This document shows positions 1 to 10,528 of a stretch of DNA of 62,143 nt, one piece after another. Under the pieces are notes generated by a model. It was not told where the DNA came from. It worked only from the letters and a program-made list of their open reading frames with translations, and made no database searches. The first letter of the stretch is position 1, and every line of letters starts with the position of its first letter. This DNA is from Lysobacter sp. ISL-50. Its GTDB lineage: Bacteria > Pseudomonadota > Gammaproteobacteria > Xanthomonadales > Xanthomonadaceae. The stretch covers positions 1 through 62,143 of the forward strand of contig NZ_JAGGRI010000031.1 of NCBI RefSeq assembly GCF_018612875.1. Direction: 5' to 3'. The translations under genes and the position numbers were made by a program.

Positions 1-122
1 CCCCCTCCCGCTTGCGGGAGAGGGCCGGGGTGAGGGCGCCCGCAATCTCAGCGCGATGACAGCTTCGTCGCGGCTCAATGCCCTCGCCCTCACCCTAGCC
101 CTCTCCCGCAAGCGGGAGAGGG
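1..122. repeat. REPIN-like inverted REP pair
   Basis: Two copies of a REP-type palindrome (core ctctcccgcaagcgggagag) face each other across about 50 bp. Each is followed on its inner side by a 'ccggggtgaggg' or 'ccctcaccctagc' tail. The left end may be cut by the window edge. The same paired arrangement recurs at 42931-43053. Such pairs are non-autonomous repeats spread by RAYT transposases in related genomes; no RAYT gene is seen in this window. Confidence 0.8.
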
Positions 123-323
123 AACGGTTGCGAAAGCCCCTGAGTTGCCGCGCCATCGATGTTTATCGGCGCCACGACACCCGGATTTCATCGCAATCGC
201 TCAAACAATGCCGGTTTTGTGCGCATACGCCTGCGTTCGTTGCCACACCGCCGCCAAAAGTGATTGGCCGCTCCCGGCGCTTTATGCTTTGATGCCGCGT
301 CCAAGCCTCCGGCCGTCCCAGCA

Positions 324-1934
324 ATGCCCGCGATCACTTCCCAGCTCGACCCGCGTTCGCAAGATTTCCGCGACAACCTCGCCTATCACCAGGCCCTGGT
401 CGAAGAACTCGACGCGCGCCTGGCGCGCGCAGCGCACGGCGGCGGCGACAAGGCCCGGGCCAAGCACACCGAGCGCGGCAAACTGCTGGCACGCGACCGC
501 ATCGCCGCCCTGCTCGACCCGGGCTCGCCGTTCCTGGAAATCGCCCCGCTCGCCGCCGAAGGCATGTACGACGACGCCGCGCCGGGCGCCGGCATGGTCG
601 CCGGCATCGGCCGCGTGCAGGGCCTGGAAGTGGTGATCGTCGCCAACGACGCCACCGTCAAGGGCGGCACCTACTTCCCGATGACGGTCAAGAAGCATCT
701 GCGCGCGCAGGAAATCGCCCGCGAGAACCGCCTGCCGTGCATCTACCTGGTCGATTCGGGCGGCGCGTTCCTGCCGCTGCAGGACGAAGTCTTCCCCGAC
801 CGCGAACACTTCGGCCGCATCTTCTACAACCAGGCCCGGCTGAGCGCGGAAAACATTCCGCAGATCGCCGTGGTCATGGGCAGCTGCACCGCCGGCGGCG
901 CCTACGTGCCGGCGATGTGCGACGAATCGATCATCGTCAAGGAACAAGGCACGATCTTCCTCGGCGGCCCGCCGCTGGTGAAGGCCGCCACCGGCGAAGT
1001 CGTCGACGCCGAAGCGCTCGGCGGCGCCGAAGTGCACACCACCGTGTCCGGCGTGGCCGATCACTTCGCCGAAGACGACCGCCACGCGCTGCAGATCGCG
1101 CGCGAGATCGTCGGCAACCTCAATCGCCGCAAGGTGCTGCCGGTCGCCGCGCAGCCCTCGCGCGAGCCGCTATACGCGGCCAACGAGCTGTACGGCATCG
1201 TGCCCAAGGACACGCGCCGCCCGTTCGATATCCGCGAAGTCATCGCCCGCATCGTCGACGGCAGCGATCTGCAGGAATTCAAGGCGCGCTACGCCAAGAC
1301 CCTGATCACCGGCTTCGCCCACGTGCACGGCTATCCGGTCGGCATCGTCGCCAACAACGGCATCCTATTCGCCGAGAGCGCGCTCAAGGGCGCGCACTTC
1401 ATCGAGCTGTGCAACCAGCGCGGCATTCCGCTGGTGTTCCTGCAGAACATCACCGGCTTCATGGTCGGCAAGAAGTACGAGAACGCCGGCATCGCCAAGG
1501 ACGGGGCCAAGATGGTCACCGCGGTGGCCTGCTCGCACGTGCCCAAGTTCACCGTGGTCATCGGCGGCAGCTTCGGCGCCGGCAACTACGCCATGTGCGG
1601 CCGCGCCTACGGCGCGCGCTTCCTGTGGATGTGGCCGAACGCGCGCATCAGCGTGATGGGCGGCGAACAGGCCGCCTCCGTGCTCGCCACCGTGCGCCGC
1701 GACGGCATCGAGGCCGCCGGCAAGGTGTGGACGCCGGAGGAAGAAGAAACCTTCAAGGCGCCGATCCGCGATCAGTACGAAAGCCAGGGCAATCCGTACT
1801 ACGCCAGCGCGCGGCTGTGGGACGACGGCATCATCGACCCGGCCGACACCCGCCGCGTGCTCGGCCTGGCGCTGTCGGCCAGCCTCAACGCGCCGATCGA
1901 GGAGAGAACCCGCTTCGGCGTGTTCCGCATGTAA
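324..1934 (+). CDS. liuB: Methylcrotonoyl-CoA carboxylase carboxyltransferase (beta) subunit
   Basis: A 536-aa biotin-dependent carboxyltransferase. It moves the carboxyl group from biotin to 3-methylcrotonyl-CoA in leucine/isovalerate breakdown. The protein has two crotonase-fold halves: the N half carries '[13 protein letters not shown]' and the C half carries '[17 protein letters not shown]', both glycine-rich acyl-CoA/carboxybiotin sites. I chose the ATG at 324 (MPAITSQLD) because it gives the usual family length of about 535 aa; an in-frame upstream start at 264 adds 20 residues with no family character. Its alpha partner liuD lies about 10 kb downstream, an unusually large separation. 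Assignment to MCC rather than propionyl-CoA carboxylase rests on the neighbouring liuC, liuD and mvaB. Confidence 0.92.
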   Translation: MPAITSQLDPRSQDFRDNLAYHQALVEELDARLARAAHGGGDKARAKHTERGKLLARDRIAALLDPGSPFLEIAPLAAEGMYDDAAPGAGMVAGIGRVQGLEVVIVANDATVKGGTYFPMTVKKHLRAQEIARENRLPCIYLVDSGGAFLPLQDEVFPDREHFGRIFYNQARLSAENIPQIAVVMGSCTAGGAYVPAMCDESIIVKEQGTIFLGGPPLVKAATGEVVDAEALGGAEVHTTVSGVADHFAEDDRHALQIAREIVGNLNRRKVLPVAAQPSREPLYAANELYGIVPKDTRRPFDIREVIARIVDGSDLQEFKARYAKTLITGFAHVHGYPVGIVANNGILFAESALKGAHFIELCNQRGIPLVFLQNITGFMVGKKYENAGIAKDGAKMVTAVACSHVPKFTVVIGGSFGAGNYAMCGRAYGARFLWMWPNARISVMGGEQAASVLATVRRDGIEAAGKVWTPEEEETFKAPIRDQYESQGNPYYASARLWDDGIIDPADTRRVLGLALSASLNAPIEERTRFGVFRM

Positions 1935-1969
1935 GCTTTCGGCCAACCGCAACGGATTGTCGTTACGCC

Positions 1970-3661
1970 ATGATCGTCGGCATCGACCTCGGCACCACCC
2001 ATTCGCTGATCGGCGTCTACGGCGCCGACGGTCCGCGCCTGATCCGCAATGCCCTGGGCGAATCGCTGACGCCGTCGGTGGTCAGCGTCGGCGACGACGA
2101 ACGCGTCATCGTCGGCCGCGCCGCGCGCGAGCGGCTGGTCTCGCATCCGCAGCGCAGCGTCGCCGCGTTCAAGCGCTGGATGGGCAGCGAGCGCATCACC
2201 GCGCTGGGCTCGCACCGGTTCCGGCCCGAGGAACTGTCGGCGCTGATCCTCAAATCGCTGATCGCCGACGCGGAAGCCGACCTGGGCGAAAAAGTCCTCG
2301 AAGCGGTGATCAGCGTGCCGGCGTATTTCTCCGACAGCCAGCGCAAGGCCACGCGCATCGCCGGCGAGCTGGCCGGGATCAAGGTCGAGCGCCTGATCAA
2401 CGAACCCACCGCCGCGGCGCTGGCCTACGGCCTGCAGCAACGCGACGGCGGCGGCCGTTATCTGGTATTCGATCTGGGCGGCGGCACCTTCGACGTGTCG
2501 ATCCTGGAATTGTTCGAAGGCGTGATGGAAGTGCACGCCAGCGCCGGCGACAACTTTCTCGGCGGCGAGGATTTCTCCGCGGCCTTGCTCAATGCGTTCT
2601 TGCACGAACACTCGCTCAGCGCCAGCCAATTGTCGCTGGGCGAGCTGGCGACCCTGGAACGCCGCATCGAATTGTTCAAGCACGAGCTGGCGCGCGGCGG
2701 CGAAATCGCCCTGGAACTGCCGCTGGCCGGACACAACCGCGCCTGGCGCCTGGACGAAGCCGGCTTCGCCCAGTTGTGCGAACCGCTGGTGCAGCGCCTG
2801 CGCGCGCCGCTGGAACGGGCGATGCGCGACGCCAAGCTCAGCCCGGGCCAGCTCAACGAAATCGTCCTGGTCGGCGGCGCCTCGCGCATGCCGCTGTGCG
2901 CGCGGCTGGTCTCGCGCATGTTCGGCCGTCTGCCGCTGCGCCACGTCAATCCGGACGAAGCCATCGGCTTCGGCGCCTGCGTCGCCGCCGGGATGAAGGC
3001 GCGCGATCAGTCGCTGGAAGAAATCATCCTCACCGACGTGTGCCCGCACACCTTGGGCGTCAACACCAGCCGCGAATCGCAGCACGGCTACACCAGCGGC
3101 GTGTTCTCGCCGATCATCCACCGCAACAGCACCGTGCCGGTGAGCCGGGTCGAGCGCTACTACCCCACCCAGGACCAGCAGCGCGCGGTCGAGATCGAGA
3201 TCTACCAGGGCGAAAGCCCGCGCGTGGAAAACAACGTGCGTCTGGGGATGATCTCGATCGACCTGCCGCCCAAGCGCCGCGACGAAAATCCGATCGATGT
3301 GCGTTTCACCTACGACATCAACGGCCTGCTCCAAGTCGAAGCGGTCGCGCTGTCGACCGGGCTCAAGCGCGAAGTGGTGCTGGAAAAGAATCCCGGCGTC
3401 ATGACCCAGGAGCAGATCCGCGAACGCCTGGCCGCGCTATCCGTGATCAAGGTGCATCCGCGCGAGCAGCAGGAGAACATCGTCCTGGTCGCGCGCGCCG
3501 AGCGCCTGTACGAAGAACTGCTGTGGGCACGCGAAGACCTGCAGGGCGCGCTGGTGCGGTTCCGCGGCGTCCTCGATCTGCAGGACCGCGATGTGATCGC
3601 CGAACACCGCGGCGAGTTCGCGCGCTTTCTCGACGCGATCGAAGCCCAAGGCTATACGTGA
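1970..3661 (+). CDS. hscC: Hsp70-family chaperone, HscC type
   Basis: A 563-aa Hsp70 protein, shorter than DnaK (about 640 aa) and close to E. coli HscC (about 556 aa). The ATPase domain opens with the phosphate-1 motif 'VGIDLGTTHSLIGVYG' and has 'FDLGGGTFDVSIL' and 'VLVGGASRMPL'. A short substrate-binding region follows from about residue 370. The GTGA junction at its end overlaps the start of a J-like protein gene by 4 bp, and a second J-like gene follows in the same way, so the three are probably translated together. E. coli HscC also works with dedicated J-type partners (DjlB, DjlC), which supports the name. The gene starts 35 bp after liuB and may share its transcript. Confidence 0.88.
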   Translation: MIVGIDLGTTHSLIGVYGADGPRLIRNALGESLTPSVVSVGDDERVIVGRAARERLVSHPQRSVAAFKRWMGSERITALGSHRFRPEELSALILKSLIADAEADLGEKVLEAVISVPAYFSDSQRKATRIAGELAGIKVERLINEPTAAALAYGLQQRDGGGRYLVFDLGGGTFDVSILELFEGVMEVHASAGDNFLGGEDFSAALLNAFLHEHSLSASQLSLGELATLERRIELFKHELARGGEIALELPLAGHNRAWRLDEAGFAQLCEPLVQRLRAPLERAMRDAKLSPGQLNEIVLVGGASRMPLCARLVSRMFGRLPLRHVNPDEAIGFGACVAAGMKARDQSLEEIILTDVCPHTLGVNTSRESQHGYTSGVFSPIIHRNSTVPVSRVERYYPTQDQQRAVEIEIYQGESPRVENNVRLGMISIDLPPKRRDENPIDVRFTYDINGLLQVEAVALSTGLKREVVLEKNPGVMTQEQIRERLAALSVIKVHPREQQENIVLVARAERLYEELLWAREDLQGALVRFRGVLDLQDRDVIAEHRGEFARFLDAIEAQGYT

Positions 3662-4476
3662 ATCCGTTCGCGCGGCTGGGCCTGTCCGAGGACGCGGACC
3701 GGGCGCAGATCAAGCGCGCCTACGCGCGCGAGCTGCGGCTGGCGCGGCCCGACGAAGACCCGCAGGCGTTCCAGCAGTTGCATGAGGCGTATCTGCGATG
3801 CCTGGAACTGGCGACGCCGGAGAATGCCGGCGACTTCAACGAAGCCGACGCGCCGGCCGCCGCTTTCAACGAGGTATCGCTGCAATTCGACGCGCCGGCG
3901 CTGCAGCCGCTGGACGCGATCGATCCCCAATGGCCGGCGGCGTCGCCATCGACGCTGTGGCGCTACAGCCATCGCAGCGAAACCCACGAGCCGCCGTGCT
4001 GGCCGGCGCCTGCGATCGACATCGCGCAGGCGCCGCCCGAAGACGAGGCCGCCTTCGACCTCGATCAATTCACCCGCGAGCTGTTCCGCTACCAGGCCAG
4101 GCATTCGCCCGAGCAGTTGGATGCATGGCTGCGCGCGCATCCGGCGCTGTACAACCTCGAACGCAAGGAAGCGGTGGGCCGGTACGTGCTGGAGTTTCTC
4201 TGCGATGGGCCGACCTTGTACATGCGGCCGCTGGAAGTGATCCTGCGCTTCTTCGAACTGGACGGTCTGCACCCCGGCCGTCCGTGGATACACGCTGCCG
4301 TCGATGAATTGCGCGAACGCGCGCGTTCGACCGGCACCGACTTCAGCGAACTGCGCTTCGCACAACCCGCTCCCCAGCGCAGCAGCGAAGAACCGCCGTG
4401 GATGTGGCTGCTGGTGCTGCTGTTCGTGTGCACGACGGTGATGCGGGCATTCAAGGGCTTCAACTCCTCGTTATGA
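3658..4476 (+). CDS. J-like domain membrane protein (HscC partner candidate)
   Basis: A 272-aa protein with a GTG start that overlaps the hscC stop (GTGA). Residues 1-50 form a J-like domain ('NPFARLGLSEDADRAQIKRA'), but the usual HPD tripeptide is replaced by R-P-D within 'RLARPDEDPQAF'. The middle is acidic and low in known motifs. One membrane segment lies at the extreme C-terminus ('WMWLLVLLFVCTTVM'), so it is likely tail-anchored with the J-like domain in the cytoplasm. Overlaps at both ends point to tight co-translation with HscC and the next J-like protein. Its co-chaperone role is inferred from the domain and the context, as in the DjlB/DjlC-HscC pairs of enterics. Confidence 0.8.
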   Translation: MNPFARLGLSEDADRAQIKRAYARELRLARPDEDPQAFQQLHEAYLRCLELATPENAGDFNEADAPAAAFNEVSLQFDAPALQPLDAIDPQWPAASPSTLWRYSHRSETHEPPCWPAPAIDIAQAPPEDEAAFDLDQFTRELFRYQARHSPEQLDAWLRAHPALYNLERKEAVGRYVLEFLCDGPTLYMRPLEVILRFFELDGLHPGRPWIHAAVDELRERARSTGTDFSELRFAQPAPQRSSEEPPWMWLLVLLFVCTTVMRAFKGFNSSL

Positions 4477-6014
4477 GCGCATTCGAACGGCTGGGCCTGA
4501 AACCAACGCAGGACGAGCGCGAGATCAAGCGGGCCTATGCGCGCGAGCTCAGGCGCACGCGTCCGGACGAAGACCCGGCCGGATTCCAGGCGCTCAACGA
4601 GGCCTATCGGCAGTGTCTGGCTTATGCCGAGTATCAGCGCGAGCAGGCTTCGCTCGACGATGAGCCCGAGGCGAGCGGCGGCGACGAATTCGCCGCGCCC
4701 GCGGACGAAAGCGGCGACGACGTCGATGCCGAATGGCCGTCGCGGGGCGATGACGCATCGCAGGCTGAATCCACCGCGCGATACCGACCGGCCGCCGCGG
4801 CGTCCGAGCCGGCCGGGCAAAGCTCGCTTTCCTTCGACCTGCACGCCTTCCTGGACGAACTGCTGCAACGCGCGCGCACGCAATCGCCGGCCGAACTCAA
4901 GCGTTGGTTGCTCGACCTGGAGCCGCTGTATTCGCTCGACCTCACCCGCGCGCTGCGCGGCCCGGTCGCGCAAGCCGCGAGCCAGGCCGAGCCGGCGTTG
5001 TCGCCGCAGGCGTTGGCGACGGTGTTCGACTTCTTCACGCTCAACGTGGTGGGCCCGAACGACGGCTGGCTGCTGGAACAGGCGCATCAAGCGCAGCATC
5101 GCGCCGAATCCACGCGTGCGTTCGAACTAGCGCTGGCGAAGTTGCGGTCGCCGCAGGCGCGGCCGGTCGATCGCTTGCTGCTGCGCGAATTGCTGGAACC
5201 TGAGCAACTGGGCCGGCGTCTGATCATCGCGCTGATCGCCGGTTTGCCGACGCGATTGATTGAGATGGCAAGTACGCTGCGGCAGCTCGATCCGCAACTG
5301 GCGGCGCAGCGGCTGAACCTGGGCACCGTCGAATTCTGGCATCAGATCTGCGATCGCGGCCGGCTGCATTGGCGTCGCGCCTTCGTGGTCCTGGCGCGCA
5401 TCGTGTTGTACCCGTCGCTGCTGCTGGGCGCGATCGCGGCACTGGGGCAACGCACCGACGTACTCGGCGCCCTGCCCAGTATCTGGTGGGTCGCCGCCGC
5501 GTCATGGCTGTCGGTAACCGTAGTGCAAGCGTGGGCGCACCGTCGGGCGCTACGGCCCAGGCCGGCCAGTCGCGAGCCGCCCTTGCCGATCGATCCGGAC
5601 GGGCCGTTATGGCTGTTCGGCGCGCTGACCGTCGTGGCGCTGTTTCTGATGCCGATCGCCAGCGAGTTCGCCTTGCTGATCGTGTCGGTGATGGGTTTGA
5701 TCTGGCTGATCGCGCGCGGCCGGCGGCTGATGGGGCGTACCTTCGTCGCCATGCTATCTGGCGCACTCGCTGCGTCCTGTCTGCCTTCCTGCCTCGATGC
5801 CCTGCTCGGTGTACGCGGCGACACCGATCCGCCGGCCGCGTGGATGCCGTTCTTCGTGCTGATCGGCGTGGCCACGCCGGTGCTGCAGGATCTGCACCAC
5901 GCTCGGCGTCATCGCATCAGCCTGCGGGCCGCGCGTGAACAGGCCGCATGGCTGTGGCCGGCGATGATCGCGGCAATGGCGGCCTTGGTGGTGAGCGCCT
6001 GGGTGACGAACTGA
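4473..6014 (+). CDS. J-like domain polytopic membrane protein (HscC partner candidate)
   Basis: A 513-aa protein whose ATG overlaps the previous stop by 4 bp. The N-terminus repeats the J-like domain of its neighbour ('FERLGLKPTQDEREIKRAYA') and again has R-P-D ('RRTRPDEDPAGF') in place of HPD, so the two genes probably arose by duplication. After an acidic linker and a helical middle region, roughly the last 210 residues contain about six or seven hydrophobic segments, for example 'LWLFGALTVVALFLMP' and 'FALLIVSVMGLIWLIA'. It likely brings HscC to the inner membrane. Substrate unknown. It ends the hscC unit; the next gene is 279 bp away behind its own regulatory site. Confidence 0.78.
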   Translation: MSAFERLGLKPTQDEREIKRAYARELRRTRPDEDPAGFQALNEAYRQCLAYAEYQREQASLDDEPEASGGDEFAAPADESGDDVDAEWPSRGDDASQAESTARYRPAAAASEPAGQSSLSFDLHAFLDELLQRARTQSPAELKRWLLDLEPLYSLDLTRALRGPVAQAASQAEPALSPQALATVFDFFTLNVVGPNDGWLLEQAHQAQHRAESTRAFELALAKLRSPQARPVDRLLLRELLEPEQLGRRLIIALIAGLPTRLIEMASTLRQLDPQLAAQRLNLGTVEFWHQICDRGRLHWRRAFVVLARIVLYPSLLLGAIAALGQRTDVLGALPSIWWVAAASWLSVTVVQAWAHRRALRPRPASREPPLPIDPDGPLWLFGALTVVALFLMPIASEFALLIVSVMGLIWLIARGRRLMGRTFVAMLSGALAASCLPSCLDALLGVRGDTDPPAAWMPFFVLIGVATPVLQDLHHARRHRISLRAAREQAAWLWPAMIAAMAALVVSAWVTN

Positions 6015-6195
6015 GGCGTTGCTCGCTTCGATCACATCGCCCCACCCCATTCATCGTCCTGAAAGACTTCTGAATTATTTTTGCCATCGGGGAAGCGTTG
6101 CGCTTGCATGAATGCGCGCCGGATCAGGCGGTTTCTCAATCGCGCCGCTGCCTGCGAAAACTGAACTGGAGTCGCCTTTTCCTGTAACTCGGATT

Positions 6196-6211
6196 GGTGA
6201 GATGCATCACA
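6196..6211. promoter_or_regulatory. CRP/Clp-type operator upstream of bactofilin gene
   Basis: The sequence GGTGA-GATGCA-TCACA matches 9 of 10 fixed positions of the CRP consensus TGTGA-N6-TCACA. Xanthomonads have a CRP-like regulator, Clp, that binds this motif and responds to c-di-GMP. The site lies 83 bp before the bactofilin ATG, in a 279-bp intergenic region otherwise free of genes. Control by Clp is an inference from the motif. Confidence 0.55.
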
Positions 6212-6293
6212 GTGGGCGCTTCGTATCAGCGTGTTAGGCTCCAAAGTTCACGCGTGTCATCACCTGATCCCCCGACCTGAGGAACACCGCGTC

Positions 6294-6920
6294 ATGGCAA
6301 TCTTCAACCAGCCCACCCCGCCCAAGCGCGACAATCCGGTTCCGCCGTTGCAGCCGGAAACCGCGCTCAAGCGTGAGCCCGATACCGCAAACGAATTCTC
6401 CTTCGGCCAGCCGTCCACGCCGGCGCCGGCTCCGATCGCCGCGCCCGCCCCGACCCCGGCCCCCGCGCCGCGTCAGGCCGAGCAGCCGGTGGTCAAGGAA
6501 TCGCTGATCGCCTCGGACCTGTCGATCGAAGGCAAGATCCACGGCGCCGGCCACATCCGCATCGCCGGCCGCTTCAAGGGCGACGTGCAGGTCGACGGCG
6601 ATCTCACCGTCGAGCTCGGCGCCAAGCTCAACGGCGGCGTGCGCGCGCGCAAGGTCGTCATCGCCGGCGAGCTGGAAGGCAACATCGAAGCCGCGCAGCG
6701 AGTGGAACTGCTGGAAAGCGGCGTGATGATCGGCGACGTCAAGGCCGGCGTGGTCACCGTCGCCGCCGGCGCGCGCGTTCGCGGCCAGGTCGAGTTCGGT
6801 TGGGAAGACAGCGGCAAGTCGGTCGCCCGCAACGACGCCGGCAAGTCCGACCGCAACGCCGACAAGAGCGACAAGGGCGACAAGAACGGCGCCAAGACGG
6901 AGACCGGCGCCGACTCATGA
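6294..6920 (+). CDS. Bactofilin (polymerising cytoskeletal protein)
   Basis: A 208-aa protein with a central bactofilin (DUF583) domain at about residues 70-160, a run of short beta-helix repeats ('IEGKIHGAGHIRIAGRFKG', 'VDGDLTVELGAKLNGGV'). It is flanked by a Pro/Ala-rich N-terminal tail and a Lys/Asp/Gly-rich, repetitive C-terminal tail. Bactofilins form non-polar filaments that localise cell-wall or polarity functions near the inner membrane. The start at 6294 (MAIFNQP) follows 'gaggaa' at a plausible distance; the in-frame ATG at 6231 is less likely. Its stop overlaps the next start (ATGA), so it is co-translated with a small zinc-ribbon protein. Confidence 0.88.
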   Translation: MAIFNQPTPPKRDNPVPPLQPETALKREPDTANEFSFGQPSTPAPAPIAAPAPTPAPAPRQAEQPVVKESLIASDLSIEGKIHGAGHIRIAGRFKGDVQVDGDLTVELGAKLNGGVRARKVVIAGELEGNIEAAQRVELLESGVMIGDVKAGVVTVAAGARVRGQVEFGWEDSGKSVARNDAGKSDRNADKSDKGDKNGAKTETGADS

Positions 6921-7291
6921 GCGCTGTTCGCCAGGGCATGCCCGGGGCGACACGCGTCTGTCCGCACTGCAAGGCGACGATTCTCGAAACCGCGAGCGTC
7001 TGCCCTGCGTGCCGGCATCATCTGCGATTCGATTCCGACGCAAACGCGCAAGCGGCGAAACGATTTTCGCCGCTGCACGTGGAAGGCACCATTCGCCACC
7101 CACCCGGCGACGGTGCCTGGGAATACTCGATGGTCTTGTCGATCAAGAACGATCGTGGCGAGGAAATCACCCGTCAGGTCGTCGGCGTGGGCGCGTTGTT
7201 CCCCGGAGATGAGCGCACTTTCACTCTCTCGGTCGAAGCGTTCGAAGCGGTCGGTTACAAGGCCGCGAACAAGGGCCGGTTGCGCCGCTGA
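6917..7291 (+). CDS. Zinc-ribbon protein of unknown function, coupled to bactofilin
   Basis: A 124-aa protein. Residues 15-35 form a four-cysteine zinc ribbon: 'CPHCKATI' followed by 'CPACRHH'. The rest is a beta-rich domain ('VEGTIRHPPGDGAWEYSMVL', 'RTFTLSVEAFEAVGYKA') that resembles a small beta-sandwich. No signal peptide or membrane segment is visible, so it is probably cytoplasmic. Translational overlap (ATGA) with the bactofilin gene suggests a partner or assembly factor for the filament; this is inferred from context only. Confidence 0.75.
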   Translation: MSAVRQGMPGATRVCPHCKATILETASVCPACRHHLRFDSDANAQAAKRFSPLHVEGTIRHPPGDGAWEYSMVLSIKNDRGEEITRQVVGVGALFPGDERTFTLSVEAFEAVGYKAANKGRLRR

Positions 7292-7331
7292 GCGGCGGCG
7301 CGCCGGTATCAGAAGGAAAGGACCCCCCTCG

Positions 7332-7871
7332 ATGTCGGAACCCGCTTCGTTGTATGCGCGCTTCACCCTGAGCCACGAGCAGTACGAGGCTTTCATGAAT
7401 TCCACGCCGGCGCGTCCGGCGTCGTTCGGCGATTGGCAATCCTGGTTCGACCGCCAGCCCATGGCCGGCGATAACCGCGTGCCCGCGGCGATCCTGGGCG
7501 ACCTGGACGCGGCCCGCGTGGCCGACGTCATCAAGGCCTGGCGCGAGGACGACTGGACCGGCACGCCGCCGGTGGAATACGACGAAATCAAGCGCACCTT
7601 GCGCATCGCCATGCTGCAGGCCTCGGAGAATTTCCACGAGATGCTGCGGCTGCTGACGCCGTTGCGCGGCGCCAGCGGCTACAACGATCCGGACGCGGAC
7701 GATTTCATCGTGATCTTCGATTTCCTCTGGGACGAGGGCGACATCAGCGCGTATCTACAACTGCGCGACGGCGCCAGCCGCTTCGTCCAGGACTGCCCGC
7801 CCGCGCACCTGCAGGAAGCCGGCGGTTATCTGCGCGCGGCGCTGAGCTACATGCGCGATCGCACCGGCTGA
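7332..7871 (+). CDS. Hypothetical acidic protein
   Basis: A 179-aa cytoplasmic protein that I do not recognise. It is acidic and mainly helical, with many Trp and aromatic residues ('FGDWQSWFDRQPM', 'VIFDFLWDEGDISAYLQL'). No signal peptide, membrane segment or catalytic motif is visible. The ATG at 7332 lies a few bases after 'gaaaggaccccc', which may act as ribosome binding site. It follows the bactofilin/zinc-ribbon pair by 40 bp on the same strand and converges with the feo operon. Confidence 0.65.
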   Translation: MSEPASLYARFTLSHEQYEAFMNSTPARPASFGDWQSWFDRQPMAGDNRVPAAILGDLDAARVADVIKAWREDDWTGTPPVEYDEIKRTLRIAMLQASENFHEMLRLLTPLRGASGYNDPDADDFIVIFDFLWDEGDISAYLQLRDGASRFVQDCPPAHLQEAGGYLRAALSYMRDRTG

Positions 7872-7883
7872 GCCGCGCGGCTC
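7870..7883. terminator. Short GC palindrome between converging genes
   Basis: The perfect 14-bp palindrome GAGCCGCGCGGCTC overlaps the stop region of the hypothetical gene at 7332 and sits before the end of the converging feo operon. It has no T-run, so terminator function in either direction is only possible. Confidence 0.3.
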
Positions 7884-7949
7884 ACTGATCAAACGTTGCT
7901 GCCGGCCCGCATCGCGTCCGCCCGACGCGGCGCGCGCGTTATCGCAGCC

Positions 7950-8192
7950 TCAATCCGAAGGCCCGCAGTTGTCGCATCCGGCGCAGTTCGGCCCGGACGC
8001 GCTCGGCGCCGGCGCGATGCGCTTGCCGAGACTGCGCATCCACCGCGGGCGTCCCTCGCGCACCAACGGCAAGGCGCAGGCGATGCGCAGGCGGCGCACG
8101 CCGCCGGGGAACTGCTTGCGCGCGACAACCACCGCGCTGATCAGCACCGCGATCGCCACCACCACGTACTGCGCGAACAGTCCGGCGCTCAT
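7950..8192 (-). CDS. FeoC-like / small Cys-rich membrane protein of the feo operon
   Basis: An 80-aa protein with one N-terminal membrane segment ('FAQYVVVAIAVLISAVVVA'), a basic middle and a cysteine-rich tail ('CAGCDNCG'). It starts 3 bp after the feoB stop on the same strand. Third genes of feo operons differ between lineages: FeoC in enterics is a small winged-helix protein that can carry an Fe-S cluster, while many other bacteria have a small membrane protein with a CxxC tail. This one fits the second kind. The three closely spaced Cys could bind iron or an Fe-S cluster; that is inferred. Confidence 0.7.
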   Translation of the reverse strand: MSAGLFAQYVVVAIAVLISAVVVARKQFPGGVRRLRIACALPLVREGRPRWMRSLGKRIAPAPSASGPNCAGCDNCGPSD

Positions 8193-8195
8193 CGC

Positions 8196-10156
<1,961 letters not shown>

Positions 10157-10160
<4 letters not shown>

Positions 10161-10405
10161 GCCGGATTCTCCAGCACGCTGACCCGCACCCGCGCGGCTT
10201 CGCTGCGGCGCAGCGCGAAACGGGTGTAGCCGATCTGCACCAGCAGCGGCTCGGCGGCGACCGGTCCGGCGGCCATCACTTCGACCCGCTCGCCGCTGAC
10301 GAAACCCAATTCGCGCAGGCGTCTGGCAATGGTGTCGTTGGGCGTGTGGTCATCGACGGATTCGACCGTGGCCGCGGTGCGGCGCGGCAGTTCGGACAGC
10401 TTCAA
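10157..10405 (-). CDS. feoA: Ferrous iron transport protein FeoA
   Basis: An 82-aa SH3-like FeoA protein that assists FeoB. Family features are 'LRELGFVSGERVEVMAAGP' and 'GYTRFALRRSEA'. I chose the TTG at 10405 (KLSELPRR after the start) because 'ggaag' sits 7 bases upstream and homologues begin close to this point. The upstream in-frame ATG at 10453 lies inside the 19-bp Fur box, which would place the start codon in an operator; that makes it unlikely. The gene overlaps feoB by 4 bp. Confidence 0.88.
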
Positions 10406-10435
10406 GAGGTGGCTTCCACGGAGGGTGGCGTCCCA

Positions 10436-10454
10436 AATGGGAATTGTTCTCATT
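10436..10454 (-). promoter_or_regulatory. Fur box of the feo operon
   Basis: Read on the - strand, AATGAGAACAATTCCCATT is a 19-bp imperfect palindrome: 7 of 9 position pairs are complementary around a central base. It resembles the Fur consensus with AATGAGAA-type half sites. It lies 30 bp before the proposed feoA start. Iron-dependent repression by Fur follows from established knowledge of feo operons. Confidence 0.72.
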
Positions 10455-10528
10455 CTAGCACCGACCGCCGTACAGGGGCGGATGCGGCAAGCTGAACGGT
10501 ATCATTCGCCAACTCCCACAAACTCCCC

